Positions 32,147 to 41,759 of a stretch of 64,000 bases of DNA are shown here, piece by piece. The notes beneath the pieces were generated by a model that saw only the letters and a program-made list of their open reading frames with translations, searched no databases and was not told the origin of the DNA. Every line of letters starts with the position of its first letter. Position 1 is the first letter of the stretch. The stretch covers positions 124,001 through 188,000 of the forward strand of contig CAWGDM010000003.1 in assembly GCA_963821345.1 (NCBI GenBank), given 5' to 3'. This DNA comes from WHSW01 sp963821345. Lineage in GTDB: Bacteria; Actinomycetota; Thermoleophilia; Solirubrobacterales; 70-9. The position numbers and the translations under genes are program-made.

Positions 32147-33078
32147 GCGACCCCGTCATCTCGGTCGCGGGCCTTCGCAAGTCCTACGACGAGTTCGAGG
32201 CGGTCAGGGGCGTCGACCTCGAGGTGCGGGCAGGCGAGGTGTTTGCCTTCCTCGGCCCGAACGGGGCCGGCAAGACCACCACCACCGAGATCCTCGAGGG
32301 CTATCGGCCGCGCAGCGCCGGCGAGGTCACCGTGCTGGGCGAGGATCCCGGGACGGCCGGGCGCCAGTGGCGCGAGCGGATCGGGATCGTCCTCCAACAG
32401 TGCCGGATGCGCGCCGAGCTCACCGTCCGCGAGACGCTGGAGCTCTACGCGGGTTACTACCGCGAGCCGCTCGCCGTCGGGGAGACGATCGAGCACGTCG
32501 GGCTGGCTGAGAAGGCGGACACCCGCGCCGGCCACCTGTCCGGCGGACAGCTCCGCCGGCTCGACGTCGGCGTGGCGCTGATCGGCGACCCCGACCTGCT
32601 GTTTCTCGACGAGCCGACCACCGGTTTCGACCCCTCGGCGCGCCGCCAGGCGTGGGATGTGATCGGCGGCCTGCGGGCGCTCGGCAAGACGATCTTCCTG
32701 ACCACCCACTACATGGACGAGGCCCAGCGGCTCGCCGACCGGGTGGCGATCATCGCCCGCGGCGAGATCGTCGCCGAGGGCCGGCCGGACGAGCTCGGCG
32801 ACCGCGAGTCGCGGCCGACGACGATCGGCTTCCGGCTGCCCGCCGACGTCTCGGCGGAGCGGCTGCCGCCCGAGCTGCGAGCGACCGTGGCGGACGACGG
32901 CCAGCTGGCGCTCACGACCCATGACCCGGTCGAGGTGCTCAACCGGCTGACGACGTGGGCGCTGGACGCGGGCGTCGCGCTCGAGGGACTGCAGGTCCAC
33001 CGCCCGACGCTCGAGGACATCTACCTCGAGCTGACCGCGGCCGACGAACACGAGCTGCAGGAGGCCGAGGCAGGATGA
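32143..33078 (+). CDS. ABC transporter ATP-binding protein (DrrA/CcmA type)
   Basis: The 311-residue nucleotide-binding subunit has Walker A GPNGAGKTTTTEIL (about residue 42), Q-loop IVLQQC, signature LSGGQLRRLDVG, Walker B LLFLDEPTTGFDPSARR and the H-loop TTHYMDEA. The extra C-terminal domain (about 215-311) is typical of DrrA-type exporter ATPases. It overlaps the permease gene by 4 nt (ATGA). Such two-gene exporters move lipids, drugs or polyketides; the cargo here is unknown. Confidence 0.93.
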   Translation: MSDPVISVAGLRKSYDEFEAVRGVDLEVRAGEVFAFLGPNGAGKTTTTEILEGYRPRSAGEVTVLGEDPGTAGRQWRERIGIVLQQCRMRAELTVRETLELYAGYYREPLAVGETIEHVGLAEKADTRAGHLSGGQLRRLDVGVALIGDPDLLFLDEPTTGFDPSARRQAWDVIGGLRALGKTIFLTTHYMDEAQRLADRVAIIARGEIVAEGRPDELGDRESRPTTIGFRLPADVSAERLPPELRATVADDGQLALTTHDPVEVLNRLTTWALDAGVALEGLQVHRPTLEDIYLELTAADEHELQEAEAG

Positions 33079-33848
33079 GCGGCCCGGCGCTGGCCCTGCA
33101 CCAGTTCCGCTACGACCAAAAGTCGTTCTGGCGCAACCCCGCCGCGGTCTTCTTCACCGTTGCCTTCCCACTGATGTTCCTGTTGATCTTCGAGCTGATC
33201 TTCGGCGACGACACGCTCGAGCAGCTCGACAACCTGAAGACGACCACCTACTACGTGCCGGCGATCCTGACCCTGGCGATCGTCTCGGCGACGATGCAGA
33301 GCGTGGCCATCCGGCTGACGACCGAGCGCGAGAGCGGAATCCTGAAACGCGGCCGCGGCACCCCGCTGCCGCCATGGGTCTTCTTCGCCGGCCGGATCGG
33401 CAACGCGATCGTGATCTCGCTGCTGATGCTGTTCATCGTCCCGGCGATCGGACGGCTGGTGTACGGGGTGAACATCCCCTGGGAGCACCTACCGGCCGTC
33501 CTGGTCACGCTGGCGATCGGCGCCGCAAGCTTCTGCGCTCTCGGCGTCGCCCTGACCGCGATCATCCCGAGCGAGGACGCGGCCCCGGCGATCACCAACG
33601 TGGTCATCTTCCCCCTGTACTTCCTCTCGGGCGTCCTGATCCCGGAGACGGAGGTCCCCGACGCGGTGCTCAACGTCTCCGGCGTATTCCCGATCCGGCA
33701 CTTCTTCGAGGCGTTCTTCGCCTCCTGGAACCCGGCGACGACGGGCGGCGGCTTCGAGTGGGGCGACCTCGCCATCGTGGCCGCTTGGGGCGCGGTCGGC
33801 CTGGTGCTGGCGGTCAAGTTCTTCCGCTGGACCCCAAGGCGCGGTTGA
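33075..33848 (+). CDS. ABC-2 type transporter permease
   Basis: The 257-residue permease has an N-terminal membrane segment (FFTVAFPLMFLLIFELIFG), a periplasmic loop, and five further segments, with the ABC-2 conserved region TERESGILKRGRGTPLPPWVFFAGRI and the C-terminal FPLYFLSGVLIPETEVPDAV. It pairs with the preceding ATPase (ATGA overlap) to make a homodimeric exporter. Confidence 0.92.
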   Translation: MSGPALALHQFRYDQKSFWRNPAAVFFTVAFPLMFLLIFELIFGDDTLEQLDNLKTTTYYVPAILTLAIVSATMQSVAIRLTTERESGILKRGRGTPLPPWVFFAGRIGNAIVISLLMLFIVPAIGRLVYGVNIPWEHLPAVLVTLAIGAASFCALGVALTAIIPSEDAAPAITNVVIFPLYFLSGVLIPETEVPDAVLNVSGVFPIRHFFEAFFASWNPATTGGGFEWGDLAIVAAWGAVGLVLAVKFFRWTPRRG

Positions 33849-33876
33849 GCTGGCCCGCGCTGGTTAAATCCTGCGG

Positions 33877-34242
33877 ATGATCCACCACGTTTCCGTAGAC
33901 GTCGCCGAGCTTGGCGCGTCGGGTCGCTTCTACGACGCCGTGCTCGGCGCGCTCGGCTGGCGCCGCCAGATCGACTCCGACGTCCAGATCGCCTGGGGCA
34001 TCGTCAAGCCGGTGTTCTATGCCTCTAACCGGCATCACAGCGGCGGGCCGCTGGGCGGGCACGTCTGCTTCAGCGCCAACGCGATCCCGGCGGTGAAGGC
34101 GGCATGGCAGGCCGGGGTGGACGCCGGCGGCACCGACGACGGCGCGCCGGGCCAGCGCCCCGAGTACGGTGCAACCTATTACTCGGCCTACCTGCGCGAC
34201 CCGGACGGCAACCGGGTCGAGATCGCCGTACAGAACAACTGA
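33877..34242 (+). CDS. VOC (glyoxalase/bleomycin-resistance) family protein
   Basis: The 121-residue protein has one VOC module: MIHHVSVDVAELGASGRFYDAVLGALGWRR, GPLGGHVCFSANAI and a C-terminal AYLRDPDGNRVEIAVQ, with probable metal ligands His4, His in GHVCF and the terminal Glu. VOC proteins use divalent metal for isomerisation, dioxygenation or drug binding; the substrate is unknown. An AT-rich stretch TTAAAT lies 7 nt before the ATG. Confidence 0.88.
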   Translation: MIHHVSVDVAELGASGRFYDAVLGALGWRRQIDSDVQIAWGIVKPVFYASNRHHSGGPLGGHVCFSANAIPAVKAAWQAGVDAGGTDDGAPGQRPEYGATYYSAYLRDPDGNRVEIAVQNN

Positions 34243-34272
34243 AAAAGAACGACTTCGAGGGAGAACGCGTCG

Positions 34273-35298
<1,026 letters not shown>

Positions 35299-35309
35299 GC
35301 GGTCGGGCG

Positions 35310-36518
35310 GTGGAGGACCTAGGGACGTTCTCGAAGGCGAGCGTCCGCGATGCCCCGGTTGAGGGCGCGCGGGTCCTCGCCCGGGTCGACTTCAACGTTC
35401 CCCTGGCCGACTCCGAAGACGGCCGAGCGGTTGCCGACGACACCCGGATCCGGGCGGCGCTGCCGACGATCGAGCTGCTGCGCGAGCGCGGCGCGGCGAT
35501 CATCCTCGTCTCGCATCTGGGACGGCCCAAGGACCGCGACCCGGAGCTGTCGATGGCGCCGGTCGCGGCGCGGCTCGGCGAGCTGCTCGGTGCCGAGGTG
35601 GCGCTCGCGCCGGGCGTCGTCGGCCCGGAGGTCGAGGCCGCCGCGGGACGACTCGGCGCCGGTGAGGTGCTGATGCTCGAAAACAGCCGCTACGAGCCCG
35701 GCGAGAAATCCGACGACCCCGAGCTCGCGAGTTCGCTCGCGGCGCTGGCCGAGGTCTACGTCAACGACGCCTTCGGCGCCGCCCACCGCGCCCACGCGAC
35801 CACCCACGGGATCGCCGAGCGCCTGCCCGGCTACGCGGGGCTGCTGCTCGAGCGCGAGGTGCGCGAGCTGACCGCGCTGCGCGACCATCCGCGCCGGCCG
35901 CTGTGCGTTGTCCTCGGGGGCGCCAAGGTGACCGACAAGATCGGGGTCATCGAGCGCTTCCTCGAGACCGCCGACAGCATCCTGATCGGCGGCGCGATGT
36001 GCTTCAGCTTTTTTCGCGCCCGCGGCCTCGACACCGGTGACTCGCTGGTCGAGGACGAGGGTGTCGGCCTTGCCGAGCGGGTGCTGGAGCGCTCGGAGGT
36101 CTCCAACTGCGAGCTGCACCTGCCCGTCGACCTGGTGCTTGGGCGCGAGTTCGACGCCGCGACCGAGGTCCGAGAGCTCGACGGGATCTCGGTCCCCGAC
36201 GGTTGGATGGGCCTCGACGTCGGCCCGAAGACGGTCGCCGAGTACGCCGGCGTGATCGCCGACGCCGGGACCGTCTTCTGGAACGGGCCGATGGGCGCCT
36301 TCGAGTTGGAGCCGTTCGCCGCCGGCACCCGCGGGGTCGCCGAGGCGGTCGCCGCGGCGCCCGGGTTCACCGTCGTCGGCGGCGGCGACTCGGCGGCGGC
36401 GCTGGCGGCCTTCGGGCTCGGCGATGATGTCGACTGGCTCTCGACCGGCGGCGGCGCGTCGCTGGAACTGATGGAGGGCAAGCACCTGCCCGGAGTGGAG
36501 GTCCTCAAGGATGCCTGA
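35310..36518 (+). CDS. pgk: Phosphoglycerate kinase
   Basis: PGK forms ATP from 1,3-bisphosphoglycerate. The 402-residue protein has RVLARVDFNVPL, LVSHLGRPK, ENSRYEPGEK, NDAFGAAHRAHATTHGI, VLGGAKVTDKIGVI, FWNGPMGAFE and the glycine-rich GGGDSAAAL near the end. I start at GTG 35310, 12 nt after gap; the protein then has 22 residues before the conserved RVLARVDF. It overlaps tpiA by 8 nt. Confidence 0.97.
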   Translation: MEDLGTFSKASVRDAPVEGARVLARVDFNVPLADSEDGRAVADDTRIRAALPTIELLRERGAAIILVSHLGRPKDRDPELSMAPVAARLGELLGAEVALAPGVVGPEVEAAAGRLGAGEVLMLENSRYEPGEKSDDPELASSLAALAEVYVNDAFGAAHRAHATTHGIAERLPGYAGLLLEREVRELTALRDHPRRPLCVVLGGAKVTDKIGVIERFLETADSILIGGAMCFSFFRARGLDTGDSLVEDEGVGLAERVLERSEVSNCELHLPVDLVLGREFDAATEVRELDGISVPDGWMGLDVGPKTVAEYAGVIADAGTVFWNGPMGAFELEPFAAGTRGVAEAVAAAPGFTVVGGGDSAAALAAFGLGDDVDWLSTGGGASLELMEGKHLPGVEVLKDA

Positions 36519-37320
36519 CAACAAGCCGCCTCAACATCGGCGGGGGTCGGCGCCGCTTCGCGCCGCCTCCCGACGACCCCTGGTCGCCGCGAACTGGAAG
36601 ATGAACAAGACGGTTGGCGAGGCCGAGGCCTTCGTCGCGGCGCTGCTCGGCGCCGGGATCCCGGACGCGACCGACGCGGTCGTCTGCCCGCCGTTCACGG
36701 CGCTCGGCGCGACCGTCGAATCCGCCGCCGGCTCGCCGATCGGTGTCTGCGCCCAGAACGTCCACGAGGCCGAGTCCGGCGCCTTCACCGGCGAGATTTC
36801 GATCCCGATGCTGGTCGACGTCGGCGCCGACGGCGCGATCGTCGGCCACTCCGAGCGCCGCCAGCTGTTCGGCGAGACCGACGAGGCGCTCGCCCGCAAG
36901 GTGCCGGCGCTGCTCGCCGCCGACCTGCTGGCGGTCCTCTGCTGCGGCGAGACCGAGGCCGAGCGCGACGCCGGCGAGACCGAGGCGGTCCTGCGCCGCC
37001 AGCTCGAGGCCGACCTGGCGGAGGTCGCCGAGGGCGACCTCGGTCGCGTCGTGATCGCCTACGAGCCGATCTGGGCGATCGGTACCGGTCGCACGGCGAC
37101 CCCCGAGCAGGCCCAGGAGGCGTGCTCGTTCGTCCGCGGGTTGGTCGCCGCCCGCTCCGAGCCGGCCGCCGCGGCCGTCCGGGTTCTCTACGGCGGCTCG
37201 GTCAAGCCGGACAACGCCGCCGAGCTGTTCGCGCTCGAGGACGTCGACGGCGGCCTGGTCGGCGGCGCCTCGCTCGACCCCGGCGACTTCGCCGCGATCT
37301 GCCGGGCGGCCCAGCCGTGA
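36511..37320 (+). CDS. tpiA: Triosephosphate isomerase with repeat-encoded N-terminal extension
   Basis: TpiA interconverts DHAP and glyceraldehyde 3-phosphate. The conserved protein starts at RRPLVAANWKMN (residues 21-32; Asn and Lys of the active site), followed by GHSERR, the catalytic Glu in AYEPIWAIGTG and LYGGSVKPDN. Standard bacterial TpiA begins about where residue 21 is. Residues 6-20 (PPQHRRGSAPLRAAS) are encoded by dispersed-element copy D. ATG 36511 overlaps the pgk end and no ATG, GTG or TTG is present between it and residue 21, so the extension is probably translated. Confidence 0.96.
   Translation: MPDNKPPQHRRGSAPLRAASRRPLVAANWKMNKTVGEAEAFVAALLGAGIPDATDAVVCPPFTALGATVESAAGSPIGVCAQNVHEAESGAFTGEISIPMLVDVGADGAIVGHSERRQLFGETDEALARKVPALLAADLLAVLCCGETEAERDAGETEAVLRRQLEADLAEVAEGDLGRVVIAYEPIWAIGTGRTATPEQAQEACSFVRGLVAARSEPAAAAVRVLYGGSVKPDNAAELFALEDVDGGLVGGASLDPGDFAAICRAAQP
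36527..36570 (-). repeat. Dispersed element, copy D, inside tpiA coding sequence
   Basis: The plus strand (CGCCTCAAC..., then TCGGC, CCGCTTCGC and CGCCTC) matches the reverse complement of copy A at 36 of 44 positions without gaps. It is in frame in tpiA codons 6-20. Confidence 0.6.
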
Positions 37321-38846
37321 GCGCGACGAAACCGGTCGGCTCGGTGGCGCTGATCGTCCTCGACGGCTGGGGAATGGCGCCGGACGGGCCGGGGAACGCC
37401 ATCTCCCAGGCCAGCACCCCCGTCTTCGATCGTCTCTGGCAGGACAACCCGCACACCCAGCTGTCGGCCGGCGGTCGCGACGTCGGCCTCCCCGATGGGC
37501 AGATGGGGAACTCCGAGGTCGGCCACCTCAACCTCGGCGCCGGGGCGGTCGTCAAGCAGGACCTGGCCCGGATCGACGACGCGGTCGCCGACGGAAGCCT
37601 GTTCGAAAACCCCGTCCTGCTCGCCGCTTGCGAGGCAGCGCGTCGCGGCCCGCGCGGGCGCCTGCACCTGATGGGCCTGGTCTCGGACGGCGGCGTCCAT
37701 TCCGGTTGGGCCCACATCGAGGCCCTGATCGAGCTCGCGGCCCAGCAGGGGGTGCCCGACCTGGTCGTACACGCGTTCACCGATGGGCGCGATACCCCGC
37801 CGACCGCCTCCCCCGCGTACCTCGAGGAGCTGGAGCGCTGGCTACGCCGCGCGGGGCGCATCGGCACGGTCGGAGGCCGCTATTACGCCATGGACCGCGA
37901 CCGGCGCTGGGACCGGGTGAAGCTCGCCTACGACGCGATCGTGCATGCCGAGGGGCTGCGGGCGCCGACCGCCGCCGAGGCGGTCGCCGAGGCCTACGGT
38001 CGCGACGAGACCGACGAGTTCATCCGTCCAACGGTGATCGGCGACTACGACGGCGTCGCCGACGGGGACGCCATCGTCCATTTCAACTTCCGCCCCGACC
38101 GCGCCCGCGAGCTGACGATGGCGCTCGGTGAGCGCGACTTCGACGGCTTCGAGCGCGGCGACGCGCCGGAGGTCTCGATCACGACCCTGACCGAGTACCG
38201 AAGCGGCTGGCCCTACCCCGTCGCCTTCGCCCCCGCCGTGCCGGAGACCACCTTGGCCGAGGTCCTGGCGGAGCACGGCGCCCGGCAGCTGCACGTGGCC
38301 GAGACCGAGAAGTACGCCCACGTCACCTACTTCTTCAACGGCGGTCGTGAGGCGGAGTGGGAGGGAGAGGAGCGCGAGCTGGTCGCATCGCCTCGCGATG
38401 TGCCGACCTACGACCACAAGCCCCAGATGAGCGCCGCCGCGGCCGCCGACGCGTTCGCCGGCAGGTGGGCGGAAGAGGGCTTCAGGTTCGGGGTGATCAA
38501 CTTCGCGAACGCGGACATGGTCGGCCACACCGGCTCGATCCCGGCTGCGATCGCCGCGGTCGAGGCCGTCGACGCGTGCCTGGGCCAGGTGGTCGAGGCG
38601 GTCGCCGCGACGGACGGCGTCTGTTTGGTCACCGCCGACCACGGCAACGCCGACAACATGCTCGAGCCCGACGGCTCGCCGAGTACGGCCCACTCGCTCA
38701 ACCCGGTACCCCTGATCCTGACCGCGCAGGGGGTCGGGCTCGACTCCGGCGGTGTGCTCGCCGATGTCGCACCGACCGTGCTCGAGCTGCTCGGGATCCC
38801 GCAGCCCGCGGCGATGACCGGGCGCTCCCTGCTGACGCAGTCGTGA
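37317..38846 (+). CDS. gpmI: 2,3-bisphosphoglycerate-independent phosphoglycerate mutase
   Basis: GpmI interconverts 3- and 2-phosphoglycerate using two manganese ions. The 509-residue protein begins VALIVLDGWGMAPDGPGNAISQA. It has the phosphorylated Ser in GQMGNSEVGHLNLGAG, HLMGLVSDGGVHSG, HAFTDGRDTPP, FNFRPDRARE and the metal motif TADHGNADNM near the end. GTG 37317 overlaps the tpiA stop (GTGA). Alkaline-phosphatase superfamily, length as expected. Confidence 0.97.
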   Translation: MSATKPVGSVALIVLDGWGMAPDGPGNAISQASTPVFDRLWQDNPHTQLSAGGRDVGLPDGQMGNSEVGHLNLGAGAVVKQDLARIDDAVADGSLFENPVLLAACEAARRGPRGRLHLMGLVSDGGVHSGWAHIEALIELAAQQGVPDLVVHAFTDGRDTPPTASPAYLEELERWLRRAGRIGTVGGRYYAMDRDRRWDRVKLAYDAIVHAEGLRAPTAAEAVAEAYGRDETDEFIRPTVIGDYDGVADGDAIVHFNFRPDRARELTMALGERDFDGFERGDAPEVSITTLTEYRSGWPYPVAFAPAVPETTLAEVLAEHGARQLHVAETEKYAHVTYFFNGGREAEWEGEERELVASPRDVPTYDHKPQMSAAAAADAFAGRWAEEGFRFGVINFANADMVGHTGSIPAAIAAVEAVDACLGQVVEAVAATDGVCLVTADHGNADNMLEPDGSPSTAHSLNPVPLILTAQGVGLDSGGVLADVAPTVLELLGIPQPAAMTGRSLLTQS

Positions 38847-40045
38847 GAAGCGACCCGCAGCGGCTTTCCTTCGAGATCGACGCGCGCGACGGAGCGGCCC
38901 GCGCCGGGCGGCTGCTGACCGCGCACGGCCCGGTCTCGACCCCGGCCTTCATTCCGCTGGCGACCCGGGGCGCCGTGCGGACGCTCGACGTCGGCGACGT
39001 CGCCGGGCTCGGCTTCGAGCTGATCCTCGGCAACACCTTCCATCTGTTCCTGTCGCCCGGCGCTGAGCGAATCGCCGAGCTCGGCGGCCTGCACCGGTTC
39101 ATCGGCTGGGAGCGGGCGCTGATCACCGACTCCGGCGGCTTCCAGGTCTTCTCGCTCGCCCACGGCAAGGTCGCCGACGAGATCAAGGGCCGCCGCGGTG
39201 CCGCCGGGCCGAGCGGCGGGGTGGTCGAGATCGCCGAGCGCGGGGTCTCGTTTCGCTCCTACATCGACGGCAGCGAGCGGTTCATGGGGCCGGAGGAGTC
39301 GATGGCGATGCAGGCGGCGCTCGGTTCCGACATCGCCCTGGTCTTCGACGAGTGCACCCCGTTTCACGCCGACCGCGACTACACCGCGCGCTCGACCGCG
39401 CGCACCCATCGCTGGCTCGACCGCTGCCTCGACTGGCACACCGATCACGGCCCGGCCGACCAGGCGGTGTTCGGGATCGTCCAGGGCGGCGTCCACGAGG
39501 ACCTGCGCCGCGAGTCGGCCGAGACGGTCGCGGGCGCCGCGGTCGACGGGTTGGCGATCGGCGGCACCCTCGGACGCGACAAGGCCGAGATGCACTCGGT
39601 GCTGGCGATGGTGGCGCCGATGCTGCCGGCGAACGCAGCCAAGCACCTGCTCGGGATCGGCGAGCCCGACGACCTGCTGGCCGGGATCGAGCTCGGGATC
39701 GACGTCTTCGACTGCGCCGTGCCCACCCGGCTCGCCCGCCACGGAATGGCGCTGGCGCCGCGGCCCGACGGGCGCTTTCGCTTCGACCTGACCAAGGCCG
39801 CTCTGGCCACCGACACCAAACCGCTGGTCGAGGGCTGCCCGTGCCCGACCTGCGCCGTGCACACGCGCGCGTACCTGCACTACCTGACCCGCGCCGAGGC
39901 CCCGACAGCGGCCCGCCTGTTGACCCTGCACAACCTCGCCTTCCTGCAGTCGCTGGTCGGCGGCGCGCGCGAAGCGATCGCCGCCGGTTCCTACCGCGAT
40001 TTCAGCGCCGCCGTGCGTGGCGGTGCAACTCCGTGGTCACTGTGA
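38843..40045 (+). CDS. tgt: Queuine tRNA-ribosyltransferase (tRNA-guanine transglycosylase)
   Basis: Tgt exchanges guanine-34 of GUN-anticodon tRNAs for a queuosine precursor. The 400-residue protein has TPAFIPLATRGAVRTL, the nucleophile Asp in LITDSGGFQVFSL, FGIVQGGVHEDLR, the base-binding GLAIGG, the second active-site Asp in GIDVFDCAVPTRLARHG and the zinc site CPCPTCAVHTRAYLHYL. The GTG overlaps the gpmI stop (GTGA), placing a tRNA modification gene as the last cistron of the glycolytic operon. Confidence 0.96.
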   Translation: MRSDPQRLSFEIDARDGAARAGRLLTAHGPVSTPAFIPLATRGAVRTLDVGDVAGLGFELILGNTFHLFLSPGAERIAELGGLHRFIGWERALITDSGGFQVFSLAHGKVADEIKGRRGAAGPSGGVVEIAERGVSFRSYIDGSERFMGPEESMAMQAALGSDIALVFDECTPFHADRDYTARSTARTHRWLDRCLDWHTDHGPADQAVFGIVQGGVHEDLRRESAETVAGAAVDGLAIGGTLGRDKAEMHSVLAMVAPMLPANAAKHLLGIGEPDDLLAGIELGIDVFDCAVPTRLARHGMALAPRPDGRFRFDLTKAALATDTKPLVEGCPCPTCAVHTRAYLHYLTRAEAPTAARLLTLHNLAFLQSLVGGAREAIAAGSYRDFSAAVRGGATPWSL

Positions 40046-40066
40046 TCGAACACCGGTCCAGGGTCT

Positions 40067-40096
40067 TTGACTTGCCGCCGATCCGCCTGCCATCTT
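40067..40096 (+). promoter_or_regulatory. Promoter TTGACT-18-CATCTT for 111-residue protein
   Basis: TTGACT (40067-40072) and CATCTT (40091-40096) are 18 nt apart; the -10 ends 7 nt before the ATG at 40104, so the transcript is probably leaderless. Confidence 0.45.
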
Positions 40097-40103
40097 CAAA
40101 TTC

Positions 40104-40439
40104 ATGCGGCGCCAACGCGCATTGCACTGGCTGCTCGCGGCCGCCGTCGCGGCGGCCGCCGTTTACGGCCTGACCACGCTGGGCGGCTGGCAGAGGTTCA
40201 AGGACGCCTCGGGGATCAGCGAGGCGGCTGAGCCGCACCAGGAGATCTACCGGGCGCTCGACTCGCAATGCGAAATGGTGAAGGCGGCGCGCCCGGACGA
40301 CATCGTCGACTGCGTCTCGCAGCTCCACTTCACCGAGACCCTGCGACTGGCCTGCGCCAACTCCAGCGACATCGCCGCCGACCACTACCTGATCGCTCGG
40401 CCGGGGACGAACGAGGTCGTGGCGATGTCCTGCCCGTAG
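40104..40439 (+). CDS. Membrane-anchored or exported protein of unknown function (111 aa)
   Basis: The protein starts with a basic N-terminus and a hydrophobic segment (residues about 9-27, LLAAAVAAAAVYGLTTLG) without an obvious cleavage site, so it is probably a single-pass anchor. The outer domain of about 80 residues has four Cys (QCEM, DCVS, ACAN, SCP) that could form two disulfides. No family is recognised. It is convergent with the kinase gene across a hairpin. Confidence 0.6.
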   Translation: MRRQRALHWLLAAAVAAAAVYGLTTLGGWQRFKDASGISEAAEPHQEIYRALDSQCEMVKAARPDDIVDCVSQLHFTETLRLACANSSDIAADHYLIARPGTNEVVAMSCP

Positions 40440-40450
40440 CGGCGAACCCG

Positions 40451-40470
40451 CGCCTCGCATAGCCGAGGCG
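40451..40470. terminator. Bidirectional hairpin terminator
   Basis: CGCCTCG (40451-40457) pairs with CGAGGCG (40464-40470) around CATAGC, between convergent genes ending at 40439 and 40500. No T-run is present, so factor-independent termination is uncertain. Confidence 0.4.
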
Positions 40471-40499
40471 ACTAGGGGCCGCCGCGCTCGCCTCCCGCG

Positions 40500-41759
40500 C
40501 TACTGCGTATTTTCGCGGATGAAGTCCTCGATCGCCTGGATCTGGTCGTTGAGGTTGTCCTTGATCGTCTGACCGATGTCGGTGCCCTGGCCCGCGTCGG
40601 TGAGCACGAGCACGGCCGTGGCGATCACCGCCGCCAGGACCGCGATCAGCAGCATGATCCCCAGCGCCCGGGCGAACCGGGAGCCGGCGGATCGCTTGCG
40701 CGCCGCCGCCGTTGCGGCTGCGGGGCGGGGTGTGGACGCGGGTGGGCGCCGGCGGGGCGGCGGCGCGACCGGCGCGGGGACGACCGGGGTGAGCGGCTCG
40801 GGGCTCTGCATCCGCCTGGTGGCGGCGGTGCTCGGCCCGGCCGAGAGCATGTCGGTCGGCAGCTCATCGGAGGGCGGCGGTGGCTCCTGGCCGTGCAGGC
40901 CGGCGTCCAGCGCCCGCGAGAGGTCGCGCGCCGACGAGTAGCGGGCGCCGGCCTCGCCCTCGAGCGAGCGCAGGACGGCCTGCGAGAGCGTCTCGGGGAC
41001 GTCGGGGTCGTAGGAGGTCGGCGGCAGCGGGCTCTCGTTCTCACGCCTGATCGCGAGCTCGGCCAGGGTCGACCCCTCCCACGGCAGCCGCCCGGTGAGC
41101 AGCTGATACAGGCACACCCCGAGCGCGTAGACGTCGGCCGCCGGCGTTGCCTCTTCTCCTCGTGCTTGTTCCGGCGCCAGGTAGGCGGCGGTGCCGACCA
41201 CCGAGCCGACCTGGGTGAGCCGTGACTGGGCCGTTGCGCGGGCGATCCCGAAGTCGGTGAGCTTGATCGTCATCTCCCCGGTCGGCGGCTCGTGGGCGGA
41301 GCTGTCGCGCCGCCGGCGCCCGGCCGGGCCGCCGATCACCATCAGGTTCCCGGGCTTGACGTCGCGGTGGATGATCCCCTGGCGGTGCGCGTACTCGAGC
41401 CCGGCGCAGGCCTGGATCCCGATCTCGGCGGTCGAGTCGGCGCCCAGACGGCCCTTGGTCTGCAGCAGCTGGGCGACCGACTTGCCCTCGACGTACTCCA
41501 TGACGATGTAGTGGCGGTCGGCGTCCACCCCGGTGTCGTAGACCTGGACGATGTTCGGGTGGATCAGCTTCGCGACGGCGAGCGCCTCGCGGCGGAAGCG
41601 GGCGACGAACTTGTCGTCGTCGGAGAGGTGCTCGGCCAGGATCTTGACCGCGACGGTGCGCTCGAGCACCCGGTCGGTGGCCCGGTAGACCGTTGACATG
41701 CCGCCCGACCCAAGGCGGTCGCCGAGCTCGTAACGGTCGGAGATGATCGTCGCGTTCAT
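40500..41759 (-). CDS. Membrane-anchored Ser/Thr protein kinase (PknB-like, no PASTA domains)
   Basis: The 419-residue protein has a full Hanks-type kinase domain (about residues 9-270): GSGGMSTVYRA, VAVKIL (ATP Lys), HRDVKPGNLM, DFGIA, APEQARGEE and DVYALGVCLYQLLTGRLPW. A Pro-rich juxtamembrane linker (about 275-355) leads to one transmembrane helix (about 367-390) and a short acidic outer tail, with no PASTA repeats. It probably phosphorylates cytosolic substrates. It is translationally coupled (ATGA) to the lipoprotein gene upstream, a plausible sensor partner. Confidence 0.93.
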   Translation of the reverse strand: MNATIISDRYELGDRLGSGGMSTVYRATDRVLERTVAVKILAEHLSDDDKFVARFRREALAVAKLIHPNIVQVYDTGVDADRHYIVMEYVEGKSVAQLLQTKGRLGADSTAEIGIQACAGLEYAHRQGIIHRDVKPGNLMVIGGPAGRRRRDSSAHEPPTGEMTIKLTDFGIARATAQSRLTQVGSVVGTAAYLAPEQARGEEATPAADVYALGVCLYQLLTGRLPWEGSTLAELAIRRENESPLPPTSYDPDVPETLSQAVLRSLEGEAGARYSSARDLSRALDAGLHGQEPPPPSDELPTDMLSAGPSTAATRRMQSPEPLTPVVPAPVAPPPRRRPPASTPRPAAATAAARKRSAGSRFARALGIMLLIAVLAAVIATAVLVLTDAGQGTDIGQTIKDNLNDQIQAIEDFIRENTQ

